A stretch of DNA of 64,000 nucleotides from Rhinolophus ferrumequinum (taxonomy: Eukaryota > Chordata > Mammalia > Chiroptera > Rhinolophidae): contig NC_046306.1 in assembly GCF_004115265.2 (NCBI RefSeq), positions 12,661,324-12,725,323 of the forward strand. Reading direction: 5' to 3'. This document shows, one piece after another, positions 23,614-35,325 of this stretch. Position 1 is the stretch's first letter. Every line of letters begins with the position of its first letter. A program made the translations under genes and the position numbers. The notes under the pieces were generated by a model. It had not been told where the DNA came from. It worked only from the letters and a program-made list of their open reading frames with translations, and ran no database searches.

Positions 23614-24488
23614 GCTGAGCTGTCCAATATGGTAGCCACTAACCACATGTGGCTACTGAGCATGGGAAGTGTGATTAGTCCCAACTGAGATTTAGGGTGA
23701 ATGTAGTCGAAAGAGTTCTAAGATGATTCCCAGCGACCCTTGCTCATGTGTCACGCCCTTCTGTTTGAGTGTAGGTAGAACCTGGGAATGTGTGTTTTAT
23801 AGTGAAAGGGAGATCGTCCTGGGTGGGCCTCGCCTAAGCAGGCGAGTCCTTTAAAAGCAGAGAATTTTCTCTGGCTGGTCACAGAAGAGGAAGTCAGAAG
23901 TCTGGTTTGCCTGGAAGAAAGGAAATATCCACCTTGTGAAATGCCTGTGGGGCCCATGGCAAAGAACCACAGGCAGCCTCTAGAAGCTGAGTGGGATCCC
24001 CAGCAGGCAGCTGGCAGGAAAAGGGGACCTCAGTCCTACACCCACAAAGCAATGAATTCTGCCAATAACTTGTGAGCTTGGAAGAGAACCACAGGCCTGG
24101 CTGACACCTTGACTTCAACTGGGTGAGACCCTGCGTAGAGAATCCAGTCATGCCATGCCCAGACTTTTGACCTATAGAAACTGTGAAATAATAGCTGTGT
24201 ATTGTTTTAGGTTGCTAAGTGTGTGATAATGTGTTACACAGCAATGAAAAAAACAAAAACGAATGCAGTGGATTTTGAAGACTTCATACAAAAATGAAAA
24301 TGTAAAATGGCTCATTAATTTCTTTATTGATTCCATGTTGAAATGATAACATTTTGGATACTGGGTTAAATAAATTATATTACTAAGACTAATTTCATCT
24401 GTTTTCTTTTCACTTTTTAAAAATGTGGCTATCAGAAAAATTGTAAATTATGTGTGGCTCACATTATATCTATTGGACAGAGCTGCTC
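23614..24488. mobile_element. hAT-type (Charlie group) DNA transposon, split by an LTR
   Basis: The ends are inverted repeats: GAGCTGTCCAATATGG on the left (about 23616) and CTATTGGACAGAGCTGCTC on the right (about 24470). The inner parts 'ccactaaccacatgtggcta' and 'gtgtggctcacattatatc' belong to a common non-autonomous hAT family. The element is interrupted between about 23705 and 24260 by a separate LTR. Confidence 0.7.
23705..24260 (+). mobile_element. MaLR-type solo LTR nested in the hAT element, fossil
   Basis: The inserted segment reads from 'ggtagaacctgggaatgtg' through 'gtcctttaaaagcagagaat' and 'gcagcctctagaagctg' to 'gacttttgacctatagaaac' and 'gataatgtgttacacagca'. That order matches LTRs of the ERVL-MaLR group in the plus orientation. 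It is diverged and carries no coding part. Because it splits the hAT copy, it is the younger of the two. Confidence 0.6.
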
Positions 24489-24499
24489 TAGAGGACTCA

Positions 24500-24680
24500 G
24501 GACGGAGCTATCTGACCCTGGGAGAGTCACTTCACCTCTCCAAGCCTTACATTTCTTATCTGTGAGGTTGGAATACTAACGGCACCTCCCTCACAGCTAC
24601 ATGTGCCGCTTAAATGAGACGAGACCCGTAGAAAACTTGGCCCAAGATAAGTGCTCAATAAATGTTGGTCATTATTATCA
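24500..24680 (+). repeat. MIR SINE
   Basis: The match is 'tgaccctgggagagtcact', 'cacctctccaagccttac', 'ttatctgtgaggttgg' and 'ataagtgctcaataaatgtt'. Confidence 0.8.
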
Positions 24681-25439
24681 TTAATAACAATTAATATTTG
24701 TAAAGTAGGAATCCTTTCTTGTAGCTGGGTCCTGATCTCCAGCACCTCTCCCCAACCAGGCACACACAGGCACTCAATAAATGCTTGCAGATTATGCAAC
24801 ACTTACAAAGCTCTTTGGCACAGTTCTTCCTTACCCTCACTACCCACTCAGAAGGTGGGACTGAGGAACCCCTGAGCAGGTGGGCAGGCGAGGAGACTGA
24901 ACTTCAGGGGCCAAGGGGTCTGTGCCAGGCTTCACAGCGAGCAGGGGAAGAACCCGGTCTTGACCCGCTCAGGCAGAGCCTAGGACTCTGTGGGGGCCGG
25001 GTGTGTGTGTGTGTGTGGGGGGTGGCGAGTCCATCTTCTCCAACTCCCTAATGCCAATGCCCTCCCACAGTTTTGGAGGGGAGTTCAACCCCGGGTCCAC
25101 AACTCCCAGCGAAGAGCCCTGAACGAGTGACTCGGCCTCACCTGTAAAATGGGAAACGTGAAGACCTTCTCCCTGCGGAGTCTGTGTCAGCAATAACTTA
25201 GATAAGTCGCCTGAAACAGAGTGCCTGGCACGTCCCAACTTAGGAAGCTATTGTTCCTTTGTCAGAGAAGCTCCGGCTGAAATCCTTCTCTAGGGGGGAC
25301 CCCCCTCCCCTAAATGACCCCTCGGTAGGGCCCTGGCTTGGGGGAATGCCCCGTCTGTAGGGCCCTGGCTCCAGGTCCCCCCACCCCCAACCTAGTCAGT
25401 AATAGAAACCACAGCCTCCTGCCGCGGACTGCCTCCCTC

Positions 25440-25624
25440 CTTTCCTCCCTCCCTCCCCGGCAGCGATCGATGCGGCCTCAGCTGCGGGGGACGGAGCAAG
25501 ACAGGGAAGGAGGGGGCAGCGGGGCCTCCGCAGCAGCGAGGCTTGGCGGGGCCGCCGGGGCAGAGAGCAGCCCCGGTGCGCCAGCGGCTCCCCAACCGCG
25601 GCGCTTTCCGAGGGGCAGCGACAG
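25440..25624 (+). other. KCNS1: Probable non-coding first exon of KCNS1 in a GC-rich promoter region
   Basis: A GC-rich, CpG-bearing stretch ends in a strong splice donor (CGACAG|GTAAGG, exon end 25624), and an acceptor (TGTCCGCAG, 27821-27829) precedes the KCNS1 start codon. No open frame runs on from here into the channel. I infer a 5' UTR exon with its transcription start inside this island; the exact start cannot be fixed, and the left edge given is only the edge of the GC-rich part. The intron would be 2.2 kb. Confidence 0.55.
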
Positions 25625-25859
25625 GTAAGGGGCCTCCCCCCGGGAGGGGCGTGGTCTGGGCAGGGGAGGGGGCTGCGAGACTGGGAGGCGGAGGATGCCA
25701 CCGGTTTCCGGTGCCTGTGCCCCTTTCCTGAGAACCCCAAGGAGGCAGCAATGTGGGATGGCCATGCTTTGGGGCTGGTCTTGTTTGTTCTGTAAAACGG
25801 GATTAGAAAACCTTCCTGGCAGGGTTGGGGTAGGGCTCAACTCAGTGGAAAGTACATGT

Positions 25860-27700
25860 TGCCCAGTGAAGTGACCAGCACATAGTAGGTGATCAAAATA
25901 AGTGTGGAGAGTCTTGAATCACAAAACCTAGTTTCCAGCATTGCCTGTGCCATGGACTAGCTCGATAATTTTGAGCAAATCACTTAATCTTTCTTACTGA
26001 TACTCCAGATTGTTGATGGGGAAAGTTTGAATTAATTCTCCCATTTCATAAAGCAGGAAGGTGAGTTCCAGACAGAGAAGGAGATTTGCATATGGTGCAG
26101 CAGCTAATGGGGTACTGGAACTGGAGTAGAAAGTTCATATTTTTGATGCCAAGTCCAGACGGAGGGGTAGGAGTGCAGCTGTAGCACACACGTGTTTAGT
26201 GTGCCGTTTATATTCCAGGGACTGTGCTGCTGATAAACACCTTGCCTCCAGTAACCCTCAGAATCTCTCATGGAAAGGATGATGGTCTCCAGTTTACAGA
26301 TGGGGAAACTGAAGCTCAGAAGAGGGAATGGATCAGCTCAAGGTCAACAGTAAGCGGCAGACTCAGCATTGGAACCCAGGTCTGACCAGAGAGGCATGCA
26401 AAGGATTAACATTTACTGAGCACCTACAGTGTGCCAGGGCCTTTACACACATACTCACAAAAACCCTTCATCTGAAGTGCTATTGTCCCCATTCTATAGA
26501 TGAGAGAGTGAAAGCCCAGAGCCGGAGGAGACCGAGACTGGTCTGCGGTCACACGAGTGACAGAGCTAAGGATGAAACCTCGACCTGCTTAATGCCAAGC
26601 GCAGGGTAAGTGAAGGGCAGGCCGCTCGCTCCTTGCTAGGCACTGGGCCAACTGCTTTATGTGCACTCACTCCGCCTCCAGCCCGGGGAAGCAGGCATTA
26701 CTGAATCCACAGTGCAGATGACGTTACCGAGGTCAAGAGGTGAGTCACTGGCCCTCAGTTCCAGCAGAGCTTAAAAACAGTGGGCAGTGGCAGGATCTAA
26801 CCTTTCCTGAGTATCCACTAAGGCTGAGCCTTCCAGAACCTACCTGACTCCTCCAGCCTTCCTTGAAGGCAGGCGCTATTCATTGTGCAGGAAACTGAGA
26901 CCTAGAGAAAAGGAGCTTCCTCAAGGCGCCAGATGCATCTAGGGTGGAGAGAAACCCAGGTTTGCCTGAGTCCAGGAGACAGTGAAACAGGTGGATAATT
27001 TCCTTAACCTCTTCTGGGAGCCAGGCCCAATAAAGACATTCATTCATGTAACCTTTTTAACCACCGTTGGAGGTGGGTATTTTTTATCTCCACTTGACAG
27101 AAGCTCAGAGAGGTGACATGACTTGCCTATGGTCACATAAGAAAGGCCAAGTTCAATGTGATTGACTCTACAGATAGTCTAAACCAATGGTCTCATGCCT
27201 CAGAATCACCCTTCAAGCTTCTTAAACACAGACCGCTGGATCCATCCCCCGAGTTTCTGATTCAGCAAGTCTAGAGTAGGCTGAGAATTTGCATCTTTGA
27301 CAAACTTCCAGGTGATACTGTCGCTGCTCGTCCAGGGAACACACTCGGAGAACTACGGGTCTGCAGTGATTCTCCCAGCAATGCCAGGTGGTAAATAAGT
27401 ATCACTATCCTCGTTTTGCTGCGGACGAAACAGGGTCAGAGTGCTGGAGTGTCCGAGATCCCAGAGTATACTTCTGGGATACGAACATCCAAGTTTGTCT
27501 GGAAAGAGGAGGCATCCTGCATGAACACTTTCCCAGGTGCCAGGACATCCTGCCATTCAACCACTTTCATAGTCCTCCAAGGTAGACTCAGTATTTGTTT
27601 TATGCTAATGAAAAGGGGGTGGGGAGGGCCAGTGATTTGGCCAAAGTCCCCCAGTTGGGGTGTGAGAGCTAGTGAAACCCACGCCTGAGTCTTGAGTCCA
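25860..27700. repeat. Dense MIR cluster in KCNS1 intron 1
   Basis: Several MIR copies lie nearly end to end. One on the plus strand sits at about 25860-26040. Reverse copies sit at about 26040-26140, 26190-26390, 26400-26600, 26630-26770, 26780-26960, 27040-27150 and 27370-27480. Each reverse copy shows the 'gaaactga(g/a)g' and 'cccag' core, often with a 'gagcacctac' or 'cactgggcc' left part. A MER5A-like element interrupts the row at 27190-27355. Confidence 0.7.
27190..27355 (+). mobile_element. MER5A-like hAT MITE
   Basis: The order 'ctcagaatcacccttcaag', 'gagtttctgattcagcaag', 'tgagaatttgcatctttga' and 'ccaggtgatactgtcgctgc' follows MER5A on the plus strand. Confidence 0.75.
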
Positions 27701-27846
27701 GAGAGCACTTGACACCTATGAGCGCCTACTGCATGCCAAACGCTTCACATAGAGCAGAGGATTTGAACTGGGTCTTCCTGGAAGGGAGGTCCGGGGATAC
27801 CCCTCAGTGCGCCCCTCCCGTGTCCGCAGACCGCTGCACTGCAGCC

Positions 27847-30800
27847 ATGGTGAGCGAGTCCCCCGGGGACGGGGCCAGAGTCCCCTGGCGGCGAAGCGAC
27901 GAGGCGCTGCGCGTGAACGTGGGCGGCGTGCGGCGGCGGCTCAGCGCGCGCGCCCTGGCGCGCTTTCCGGGCACGCGGCTGGGCCGCCTGCAGGCCGCGG
28001 CGTCTGAGGAGCAGGCGCGGCGCCTGTGCGACGACTACGACGCCACGGCACACGAGTTCTACTTCGACCGGCACCCGGGCTTCTTCCTCGGGCTGCTGCA
28101 CTTCTACCGCACCGGCCGCTTGCACGTGCTCGACGAGCTGTGCGTCTTCGCCTTCGGCCAGGAGGCTGATTACTGGGGCCTGGGCGAGAGCGCGCTGGCC
28201 ACGTGCTGCCGCGCGCGCTACCTGGAGCGGCGCGTGGCGCGGCCGCGCGCCTGGGACGAGGACAGCGACGCGCCGAGTAGCGTGGACCCGAACCCCGGCG
28301 AGATCTCCGACGTGCAGCGCGAGCTGGCGCGCTATGGCGCGGCGCGTTGCGGCCGCCTGCGCCGCCGCCTCTGGCTCACCATGGAGAACCCGGGCTACTC
28401 ACTGCCCAGCAAACTCTTCAGCTGCGTCTCCATCGGCGTGGTGCTCGCCTCCATCGCCGCTATGTGCATCCACAGCCTACCTGAGTACCAGGCCCGCGAA
28501 GCAGAGGCCGCCCTGGCTGCGGTGGCCGCGGGCCGCAGCGCGGAAGAGGCGCGCGACGACCCTGTGCTGCGGCGCCTGGAGTACTTCTGCATCGCCTGGT
28601 TCAGCTTCGAGGTGTCGTCGCGCCTCCTGCTGGCGCCCAGCACGCGTAATTTCTTCTGCCACCCACTGAACCTCATCGACATCGTGTCTGTGCTGCCTTT
28701 CTATCTCACGCTGGTGGCTGGGGCGGCTCTTGGCGGCCAGGGAGGCGCGGGCGGCGAGGAGCTCGGCTACCTGGGCAAGGTGGTGCAGGTGTTCCGCCTC
28801 ATGCGCATCTTCCGCGTGCTCAAGTTGGCGCGCCACTCCACTGGGCTGCGATCGCTGGGCGCCACGCTCAAGGTAGGGCGTCTGAGGCCGGGTTGGGGGG
28901 TCTGCGGGGAGCGGCTGTGACCATCGGGCAGGTTAGCAGGTGAACTTACAAGCCCGCTGTGTCCAGGCACACAGTGAATTGAAACGACACCCTTTGTGCC
29001 AGGCACAGGGCTAGATACCAGTTGGACATTTCAGGCCCAGGCTGACCTTCCCAACAGCCCACCCAGGAAGGGCTTCTGGTTATCTCTACTTCCCAGGGGA
29101 GAAAACAGAGGCAGAGCTTTGCTGGTATTTATTAAAAAACCAAAAAAGACAAAGGTCACGTTTGATCTATCTGTCAAACACCAGGTAATACAGACCAGAA
29201 GAATATGCAAAGCAAGATGCTAACTGGCTTCTCCACTGAACCTTTCTTCTGACATTATCAGGAGCACAGCTATCATAGGTCACCCTTAACAGGCCAAGTC
29301 TAGCAATCGTTCTGGAGCGAACGCTAAGTGCTGATTCTGTGCCAATTTCATATCCGTTATCGATTTCATCCTCAAGACAACTTCCTCAGGAAGATGCTAT
29401 TATTTATTCCCTTCCCGTAGATAAAGAACCTGAAGTCGGAGGGTTGGCTTTTTTAAGGCTGGTTGCCATGTGTTGAGCACTCTCCTTGTGCCAGGCCTTG
29501 CAGTCAGGGTGAATCACTGCCCTGGGGAGCTTACCCTTCGGCGGGTGAAATTAGCCTGCTTTAGGGCAGGAGGATATGTGAGCAGCTTGGACGATGGCCA
29601 GAAGAGAGGACAGGATGAATGCTGGGAGGGGAACACGGAGGGCAGGGGTACCAGTGGATGAGGTTAAGGACGTGAGTGGGACAGGGTATTGAAGGGCATG
29701 AACTCCTGGCCCGGGATTTTGGACTTTATCCCTAGGGAATAGGGGAGCCTATGAGGGATTTAAGCAGGGACAAGTATTATTGTCATTAGTTTGCAGATGT
29801 GGAAACTGAGGATCCAGGAGGTGACAGGACTTGTCAGAGATTCCCCAGTGAATAAGTGGCAGAGCCTAGAGAAGAACCCAGCTGTGCCTGACTCCAGCGC
29901 CTCATGTTCTTTCTCCTAAAGCCCCATGTAACCCTGCTAAGGATTCCTAGAAGGTGCTCAAATTTCCCTTCCACCCATGGCTTAGTAAAACCTCTCCCCC
30001 CCGCAACCCTATATATATTTTTAAATTTTTATTGGACACTATTGGAGAACAGTGTGCTTCTCCAGGGCCCATCAATTCCAAGTCGTTGTCCTTCAATCCA
30101 GCTGTGGAGGGCACAGCTCAGCTCCAAGTCCAGTTGCCGTTTTCAAGGGGCCGCAGCCCACCATCCCACATGGAATTGAACGGGCAACCTTGTTGTTGAG
30201 AGCTCGCACTCTAACCAGCTGAGCCATCCGGCTGCCCCTCCAGAAGCTCAGCAGCAGCTCGTTGTCTTCAATCTAGTTGTGGAGGGCGCAGCTCACTGAC
30301 CCATGTGGGAATCGAACTGGCAACCCTGTTGTTCAGAGCTCGTGCTCTAACCAACTGAGCCATCCGGCCGCCCCAGTAAAGCCTTTTGCATGTCCTTATT
30401 GCGGGGCAGCCCAGGATGCTGGGTGCAGGCAGGGTTACCTGGGCAGAATGCTAGGGTGCTGCGCAGGTACAGAGAATTTCATTAGCCAGGCGCCCTGAAC
30501 TCAGCAGCTCTCCAGGGACGATTCCTCCACCCAGCACTCTGCCTTGCCTCTGCCATACAGGGAGCCCGATGCTACCAGCCTTTCCTGCAAGGAGGGAGAA
30601 GAGTATTGATGGAGGTCGCCAAGGTCCAAGACACAGGTGTAGGATTCCAGATGAGCGCCTTGCTACTCAAAGCGAGGCCCCTGGCAGCAGCAGCTTTCTC
30701 ATTAGCTGGAAGCTTGCTAGCATTGCAGAATCCCGGGCCCTACCCCAGATCTCCGTCCTCAACTGATTTCTGCCCTTTCAACAAGATCTCTACGTGATTC

Positions 30801-31103
30801 CTCCGCATACTACAGTTTGGGAGGCCCTGCTCTAGCCTAGGGGTTCTCAGCCTCTGTTAACATTTGGGGCCAGAACATTCTTTATTGTGGGGACTGTCCT
30901 GTGCACTGCTGGATGGTTAGCAGCGTCCTTAACTTCTACCCACTGGGTGCTGGTAACACAACGTGTCCCAGTTGTGACAACCAAAAATGTCTCCAGACAT
31001 TGTCAAATGGCCCCTGTGGGGCAGAATTGCCTGAGAACCACTGCCTTAGAGACAGAACAAATATACACACCCCTAGACAAGTGCATTCAGTGGGTGGTCT
31101 GGG

Positions 31104-31140
<37 letters not shown>

Positions 31141-32054
31141 CGTGTGTATCCTTTCAGCTTCCCTGAGAGGCAGAAAATATTTTTGTATGTTTCAGAAATG
31201 CCAAAAGTACCCGAAACCAACTCTGCATTGTGGAATATAAACTACGGTTCTCTCTTGATTCGGCAACAGTGTAAAAACCACAAGCTTTTCATTAACTGGC
31301 CGTTGTTACCAGTGCCTCCCACATTAGAAGAAACGACTGTGGCTCAGCAGGCACCTTGGGCAACGGAAATTAGGCCTGTGTTCAGCTGCAGGGAGTTTTG
31401 CTGCTCATTGTAGTTGAAAGACCTTAGTTTGGAGTCAGGGGACCTGGGTCTTGGCAGCAGCTCCACCTTGCTTTGTGACTTCCGGCGTGTCCTCGCTACT
31501 CTGGGCCTTAGTTTCCCCATAAGCCCAGCCCCCGGTCTGTAAGCCCACCCAGCGCTGACTTGGCTTCGTACATTCTCTTCCAGCACAGCTACCGCGAGGT
31601 GGGCATCTTACTGCTGTACCTGGCCGTGGGTGTGTCCGTGTTCTCCGGCGTGGCCTACACAGCCGAGAAGGAGGAGGACGTAGGCTTCGACACCATCCCG
31701 GCCTGCTGGTGGTGGGGCACCGTGAGCATGACCACCGTGGGCTACGGAGACGTGGTGCCGGTGACGGTGGCCGGCAAGCTGGCAGCCTCGGGCTGCATTC
31801 TAGGGGGCATCCTGGTGGTCGCCCTCCCCATCACCATCATCTTCAACAAGTTCTCCCATTTCTACCGGCGCCAGAAGGCTCTGGAAGCTGCCGTGCGCAA
31901 CAGTGACCACCGGGAGTTTGAGGACTTGCTGAGCAGCGTGGATGGGGTGTCAGAGGGGTCTCTGGAGACATCCCGCGAGACCTTCCAGGAGGGAAGGTCT
32001 GCAGACCTGGAGGTTTCGGACCCCAGTGGGCCTCCAAACGCTCAGATTTATTAA
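27847..32054 (+). CDS. KCNS1: Voltage-gated potassium channel subunit KCNS1 (Kv9.1), complete
   Basis: This encodes a 498-residue silent (modifier) Kv subunit that forms no channel alone but assembles with Kv2 subunits in the plasma membrane and alters their gating. It is mainly neuronal and has been linked to pain sensitivity. Coding exons are 27847-28872 (342 codons) and 31584-32054, joined in phase 0 by a GT-AG intron. The T1 tetramerisation domain spans about residues 20-125 (LRVNVGG...). S1 starts near 185, and S4 is [15 protein letters not shown], near 312-330. The pore signature TTVGYGD is at 392-398. In S6 the PXP hinge of ordinary Kv channels is replaced by PIT (424-426), as expected for KvS proteins. 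The start has a good context (GCCATGG), lies 17 bases after the acceptor and gives the N-terminus seen in rodents (MVSE...). The first exon is strongly CpG-rich. I see no defect. Confidence 0.96.
29310..29910 (-). repeat. MIR SINEs in KCNS1 coding intron (reverse)
   Basis: One copy spans about 29310-29470 ('ggaagatgctattatttatt', 'gataaagaacctgaagtc'). A second spans about 29765-29910 ('gcagatgtggaaactgagg', 'gaataagtggcagagcctag', 'gtgcctgactccagcg'). Confidence 0.65.
30003..30375 (-). mobile_element. Bat dimeric tRNA-type SINE (reverse)
   Basis: On the minus strand there are two tRNA-like heads in a row, each with GGATGGCTCAG...GGTTAGAG (A box region) and a B-box-like GGTTCGATTCC or close variant. 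They are followed by the 'ctgtgccctccacagctgga' body and a 'tccaataaaaattt' tail. The two heads differ, so this is a dimer or one copy inserted beside another. It lies in the KCNS1 intron. Confidence 0.85.
30640..30835 (-). mobile_element. MER5A-like hAT MITE (reverse)
   Basis: The blocks 'gcattgcagaatcccgggcc', 'ctaccccagatctccgtcc' and 'acgtgattcctccgcatac' follow MER5A in the orientation opposite to the copy at 27190. Confidence 0.65.
30838..31046 (+). mobile_element. hAT-Charlie-type MITE
   Basis: The ends GGGGTTCTCAGCC and GCCTGAGAACCACTGC are inverted relative to each other. The middle ('ctgtcctgtgcactgctgga', 'gacaaccaaaaatgtctcca') is a common mammalian non-autonomous hAT family. A second, more decayed copy lies near 38840-39020. 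Confidence 0.7.
31108..31137. repeat. (TG)n microsatellite
   Basis: This is a pure TG run in the KCNS1 intron, about 450 bases upstream of the last exon. Confidence 0.9.
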
Positions 32055-34575
32055 AACCAGGGCTCCATGTCCCCCTTCCCACACGCCTACAGTCAGCTGC
32101 AGCAGAGATTCTTCCCCTGCGTAAGTTCTTCATGGTCGCATGACCACTCGGGATCATTCACGCTGGCCTGAGAAGTGACCCCCAGAGGCTGGGTCCCTTC
32201 CTCCAAAGGCCCAGGGCAGGATAGTGTTACCCTAGATTGTGTGAGCCTGGAGAGTGACCCAGAGACCTTTATAAACAAACCTCCAAGCCATCTAGGAAAC
32301 AGCATGAGCAAGAGGGAGAAAGCTGAAAGGATGCTAACAGTTCCTAAGCACCTGCTGTCTGTTAACCAGATCATATTTGGTCCTATGTTGCAGGATAAGA
32401 ATTATCCCCATTTCACAGTGGAGTAAACTGAGGCTCAGAGAGGTGCATTGACTTGCCCAGATGTCACGCATCTAGGAGTCAGGTTTGGAATGTGTGCTTG
32501 TGGGCCTGCCCAAACAATGTTCCTCCCAACCTGTCTTCTGCCCTCACAAAGTTCGCGTGGGGTTTCCGTGGGTTCATGGATCCCTGGAGTTGATCCTTAG
32601 AGTTAGAATCCTATGTTAAGCTTGGGAAAGGACCAGACGGGATTCAGATATAGGGAGCCCTAGACCTCAGCTGTGGTTCTTTTCCAGGAGCTTCCAACAG
32701 GAGTCAGCTCTCCAAGGTGAGGTCTGGGAGGAAGGAAGAGGTTGCTGCCTCCTTAGCTGATGCATGAGATTTGCTGAGCAGGAATCCTGTAGCTTCCTCC
32801 CAGGGCTGGCTTGAGATACGGATAAAGGGGCCCTGGCCTGAGACCGGAAGTCTAGACCCAGCTATGGGACCTGATACGTGAAACAAGTCCTTGCCCCATC
32901 TCCGGATTTCAGCCCATCTGCCAAATGATCATAGTCTGGGCCCAGAGGGAGATGAAAGCCAAATGGAGCAGGGGAGGCACTGATTTCAAGCTAGCTTGGC
33001 TCTGAAATGTTGGTGGCAAGGAGCTGCCAGTGCATGGACACCTGTCCCCCAACCCTGGGTCCCCCTAGTCTGACCTTGGCAGTTTCTGTCTGCCCAGCAG
33101 GCAGACCTCGAACCGTACCTTGAGTTATCATCCAGACACATGCTCGAGATTCCCGTCCCTTTTGGCCAGCTCCAGCCCCCTCCTCCTTGCTGGGGGCATA
33201 TCTCGTGTGCCCACCTACTGAATCCTCTGTTTACTTGCTAGAAAAGTTGGGAGGAAGGGTCCCCATAGCCCTTCCACATACTGTCGCCACCACTGTATTG
33301 TCATTGCTGGATTAGCTGTTTGTCCCATCACTCTGAGCTTCAAGATGGATGACACTGTCTGGTTGAACCCAGACAGTGGTGTAGGTATTTAGGAAATGTT
33401 GAATAGATCAACCAGTTCATATGGCTAGTGTGCGCCGAGCACTGCGGAGAGAGAGGCAAGTGCCAGGGAGAGACCTTGCCCTTAAGAGAGTGGTGGTAAG
33501 AATGAAAAGGAGGTCCTTTCACTTTTGCCTCCCTCTTCTTCCTTGCTTTTTGAGGCTTTTACAATGATTTCCTTGTCGAGTCTTCATTCACTCCTTCAAC
33601 AAATATCCACTGGAAAAGTCATAAGCTGGCGCTTCACCTGTGGCCTGAAGACAGGTTTTGTTTTAGCGGAACAGTATTTTTAGAGTGTTTTAAAACTTTG
33701 AATGCCTTTGGGGGAGGCGTGCACAGTTCCCGATCGCGCCCCCGCCCCCCACACACAGCCGCTCCTGTGTTAGCCCCACCATTTCTCAGATTTACTTTAC
33801 CCACTGGCCTGTGATTTATTGACTTCTTACTAGGTTCGAGAGATAACAGTGTCAAGCCAAATATATAATCCTACATCCCTGTGTCCTGAAGCTTACAGAC
33901 TAGTAGGGAGACGGATTTTAATCCATTCATTACATAAATATGTAATAATGAGCTCTCCTAAGTGTAGGGAATTATAAGCATGTATAATGAATGTCATAGG
34001 GACCATTAACCAAGGTCAGAGAAGACTTTCCTGAGCAAGTGACAATTGAACCTGCCATCATATGGGTAAACAGTGATTAGCCAATGGGGGTGCCAGGGAA
34101 GCAGTGTATTCCAAGCAGAGGGAACAGCATGTGTGGAGGCCTCATGTTTTACACAGGGCCTGGCACATAGTAAGCTTCCACATGTAGATGGATTCCCGTC
34201 TCCAGATTGGAGCAGAGACTGGAGCTAAGCCAAGCGGCTGCTCGTGAATTGACCACATCTGTGCACCACCAGCCCTCCTGCACGCTCACCTTGTCACGTC
34301 CAGGTCCAGCTCTGCCCACATTGGGGCACGGACCAGGAGGGCTGCATGCACCGCCCTTATGGTCTTGCTGACCATACAAAGGAGCCAGTTAGCTTCCAGA
34401 CATTCTGACCCCACAGACAAATCCCTAAAGCTGGTGTGGGGAAAGCTCCCGGGGGAATCGTCTGGCTTGCATCCATCATGAGGTTGTGTGTGGTCCTGGC
34501 AGAAAAACAGCAACTCACTCCCACTCCCATGTAGCAGTGAAAGCCACTATGCAAATAAAGAGGCTGGGCCCACAG
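32055..34575 (+). other. KCNS1: Probable KCNS1 3' UTR
   Basis: No other gene is visible after the KCNS1 stop. The first convincing plus-strand polyadenylation signal is AATAAA at 34553-34558 (GCAAATAAAGAGG), which would give a 3' UTR of about 2.5 kb, in line with the long KCNS1 transcripts known in other mammals. A reversed MIR lies at about 32330-32480. The exact end is inferred. Confidence 0.45.
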
Positions 34576-34864
34576 ACCTGTTTCTGCCTGTATGGAGCTG
34601 GCTGCCTGGCGTAGTTTCTGGGTGATGGGGAAGGGTGGGGTGATGCATGGAACGACCCAGAATCCACATTCTCTGGTTCCAATCTTAGATTTGGCACAGG
34701 TTGCAAGTGACAGGAATCCAGCTGGAACTAACTTGGCCAAAAAGCGTAATTCATTAGCTTCAATAATTGAAGTGATGAACAACTGTTAATAACTAGAGTT
34801 CTTTGGCTACAAAGCAACAGAAACTGACTACCTTAAGAAAAAAATGAATTTGTTGGAAGGTGTA

Positions 34865-35325
34865 CTAGTTTCCTGTGGCTGTCATAACAAATTACCACAA
34901 GCGTGATGGCTTCAAACAACAATTTATTCTCTCACCGTTCTATAGACCAGAAACCCAAAATCAAGGTGTCAGCAGGCTCACACAGGGCCACACTCTCTCC
35001 AGAAGCTTTAGGGGAGAATTCTCCCCTTGCCCTTTCTCACTTCTAGTGGCTGCTGGTATTACTTGGCTTGTGGGTGCATCACTCCAAACCCTGCTTCTGT
35101 CATCATGTCACCTTGTCCTTTGTGTCAAATCCCCCAGTGCCACTCTCATAGGACACATGTGATGGCATTTAACACCCCCCCCCCCGATAATCCAAGATGA
35201 TCTCATCTCAAGATCCTTAATCACATCTGCAAAAAGACCCCTTTCCCAAAGAAGTAACATTTATAGGTTCCAGAGATTAGGATGTGGCCATATCTTTGGG
35301 ACCGCCATTCAGCGCAGTATGGAAG
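34865..35325 (-). mobile_element. Solo LTR, ERVL-MaLR (MLT1-like), reverse, fossil
   Basis: The order 'ctagtttcctgtggctgtca', 'caaattaccacaagcgtg', 'aaaatcaaggtgtcagcagg', 'ggcttgtgggtgcatcactc' and 'atcacatctgcaaaaagacc' is that of a MaLR LTR in the reverse orientation. No internal region is attached. It is diverged and, by family, tens of millions of years old. Confidence 0.75.

Larger units (their letters stand above)
18440..25440. other. WFDC5-KCNS1 intergenic region
   Basis: No gene is visible. Repeats fill much of it: MIRs (19825-20245, 22440-22580, 24500-24680), a palindromic MITE (21135-21354), a MaLR-type LTR (22583-23110), and a hAT element with another LTR inside it (23614-24488). 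The stretches 18,440-19,800, 20,250-21,120 and 21,360-22,430 look unique and show no exon I can support. Confidence 0.55.

Noticed and set aside
25392-25840. Pro/Ala/Gly-rich frames around the KCNS1 first exon
   Set aside because: These are GC-island artefacts. The region is better explained as a non-coding first exon and promoter.
27709-27846. Longer KCNS1 N-terminus from an upstream in-frame ATG at 27709
   Set aside because: A splice acceptor at 27821-27829 lies between it and the chosen start, and the 27847 start gives the known rodent-type N-terminus.
28395-28836. Long frames antisense to KCNS1 exon 1
   Set aside because: They are shadows of the GC-rich coding sequence with no family similarity.
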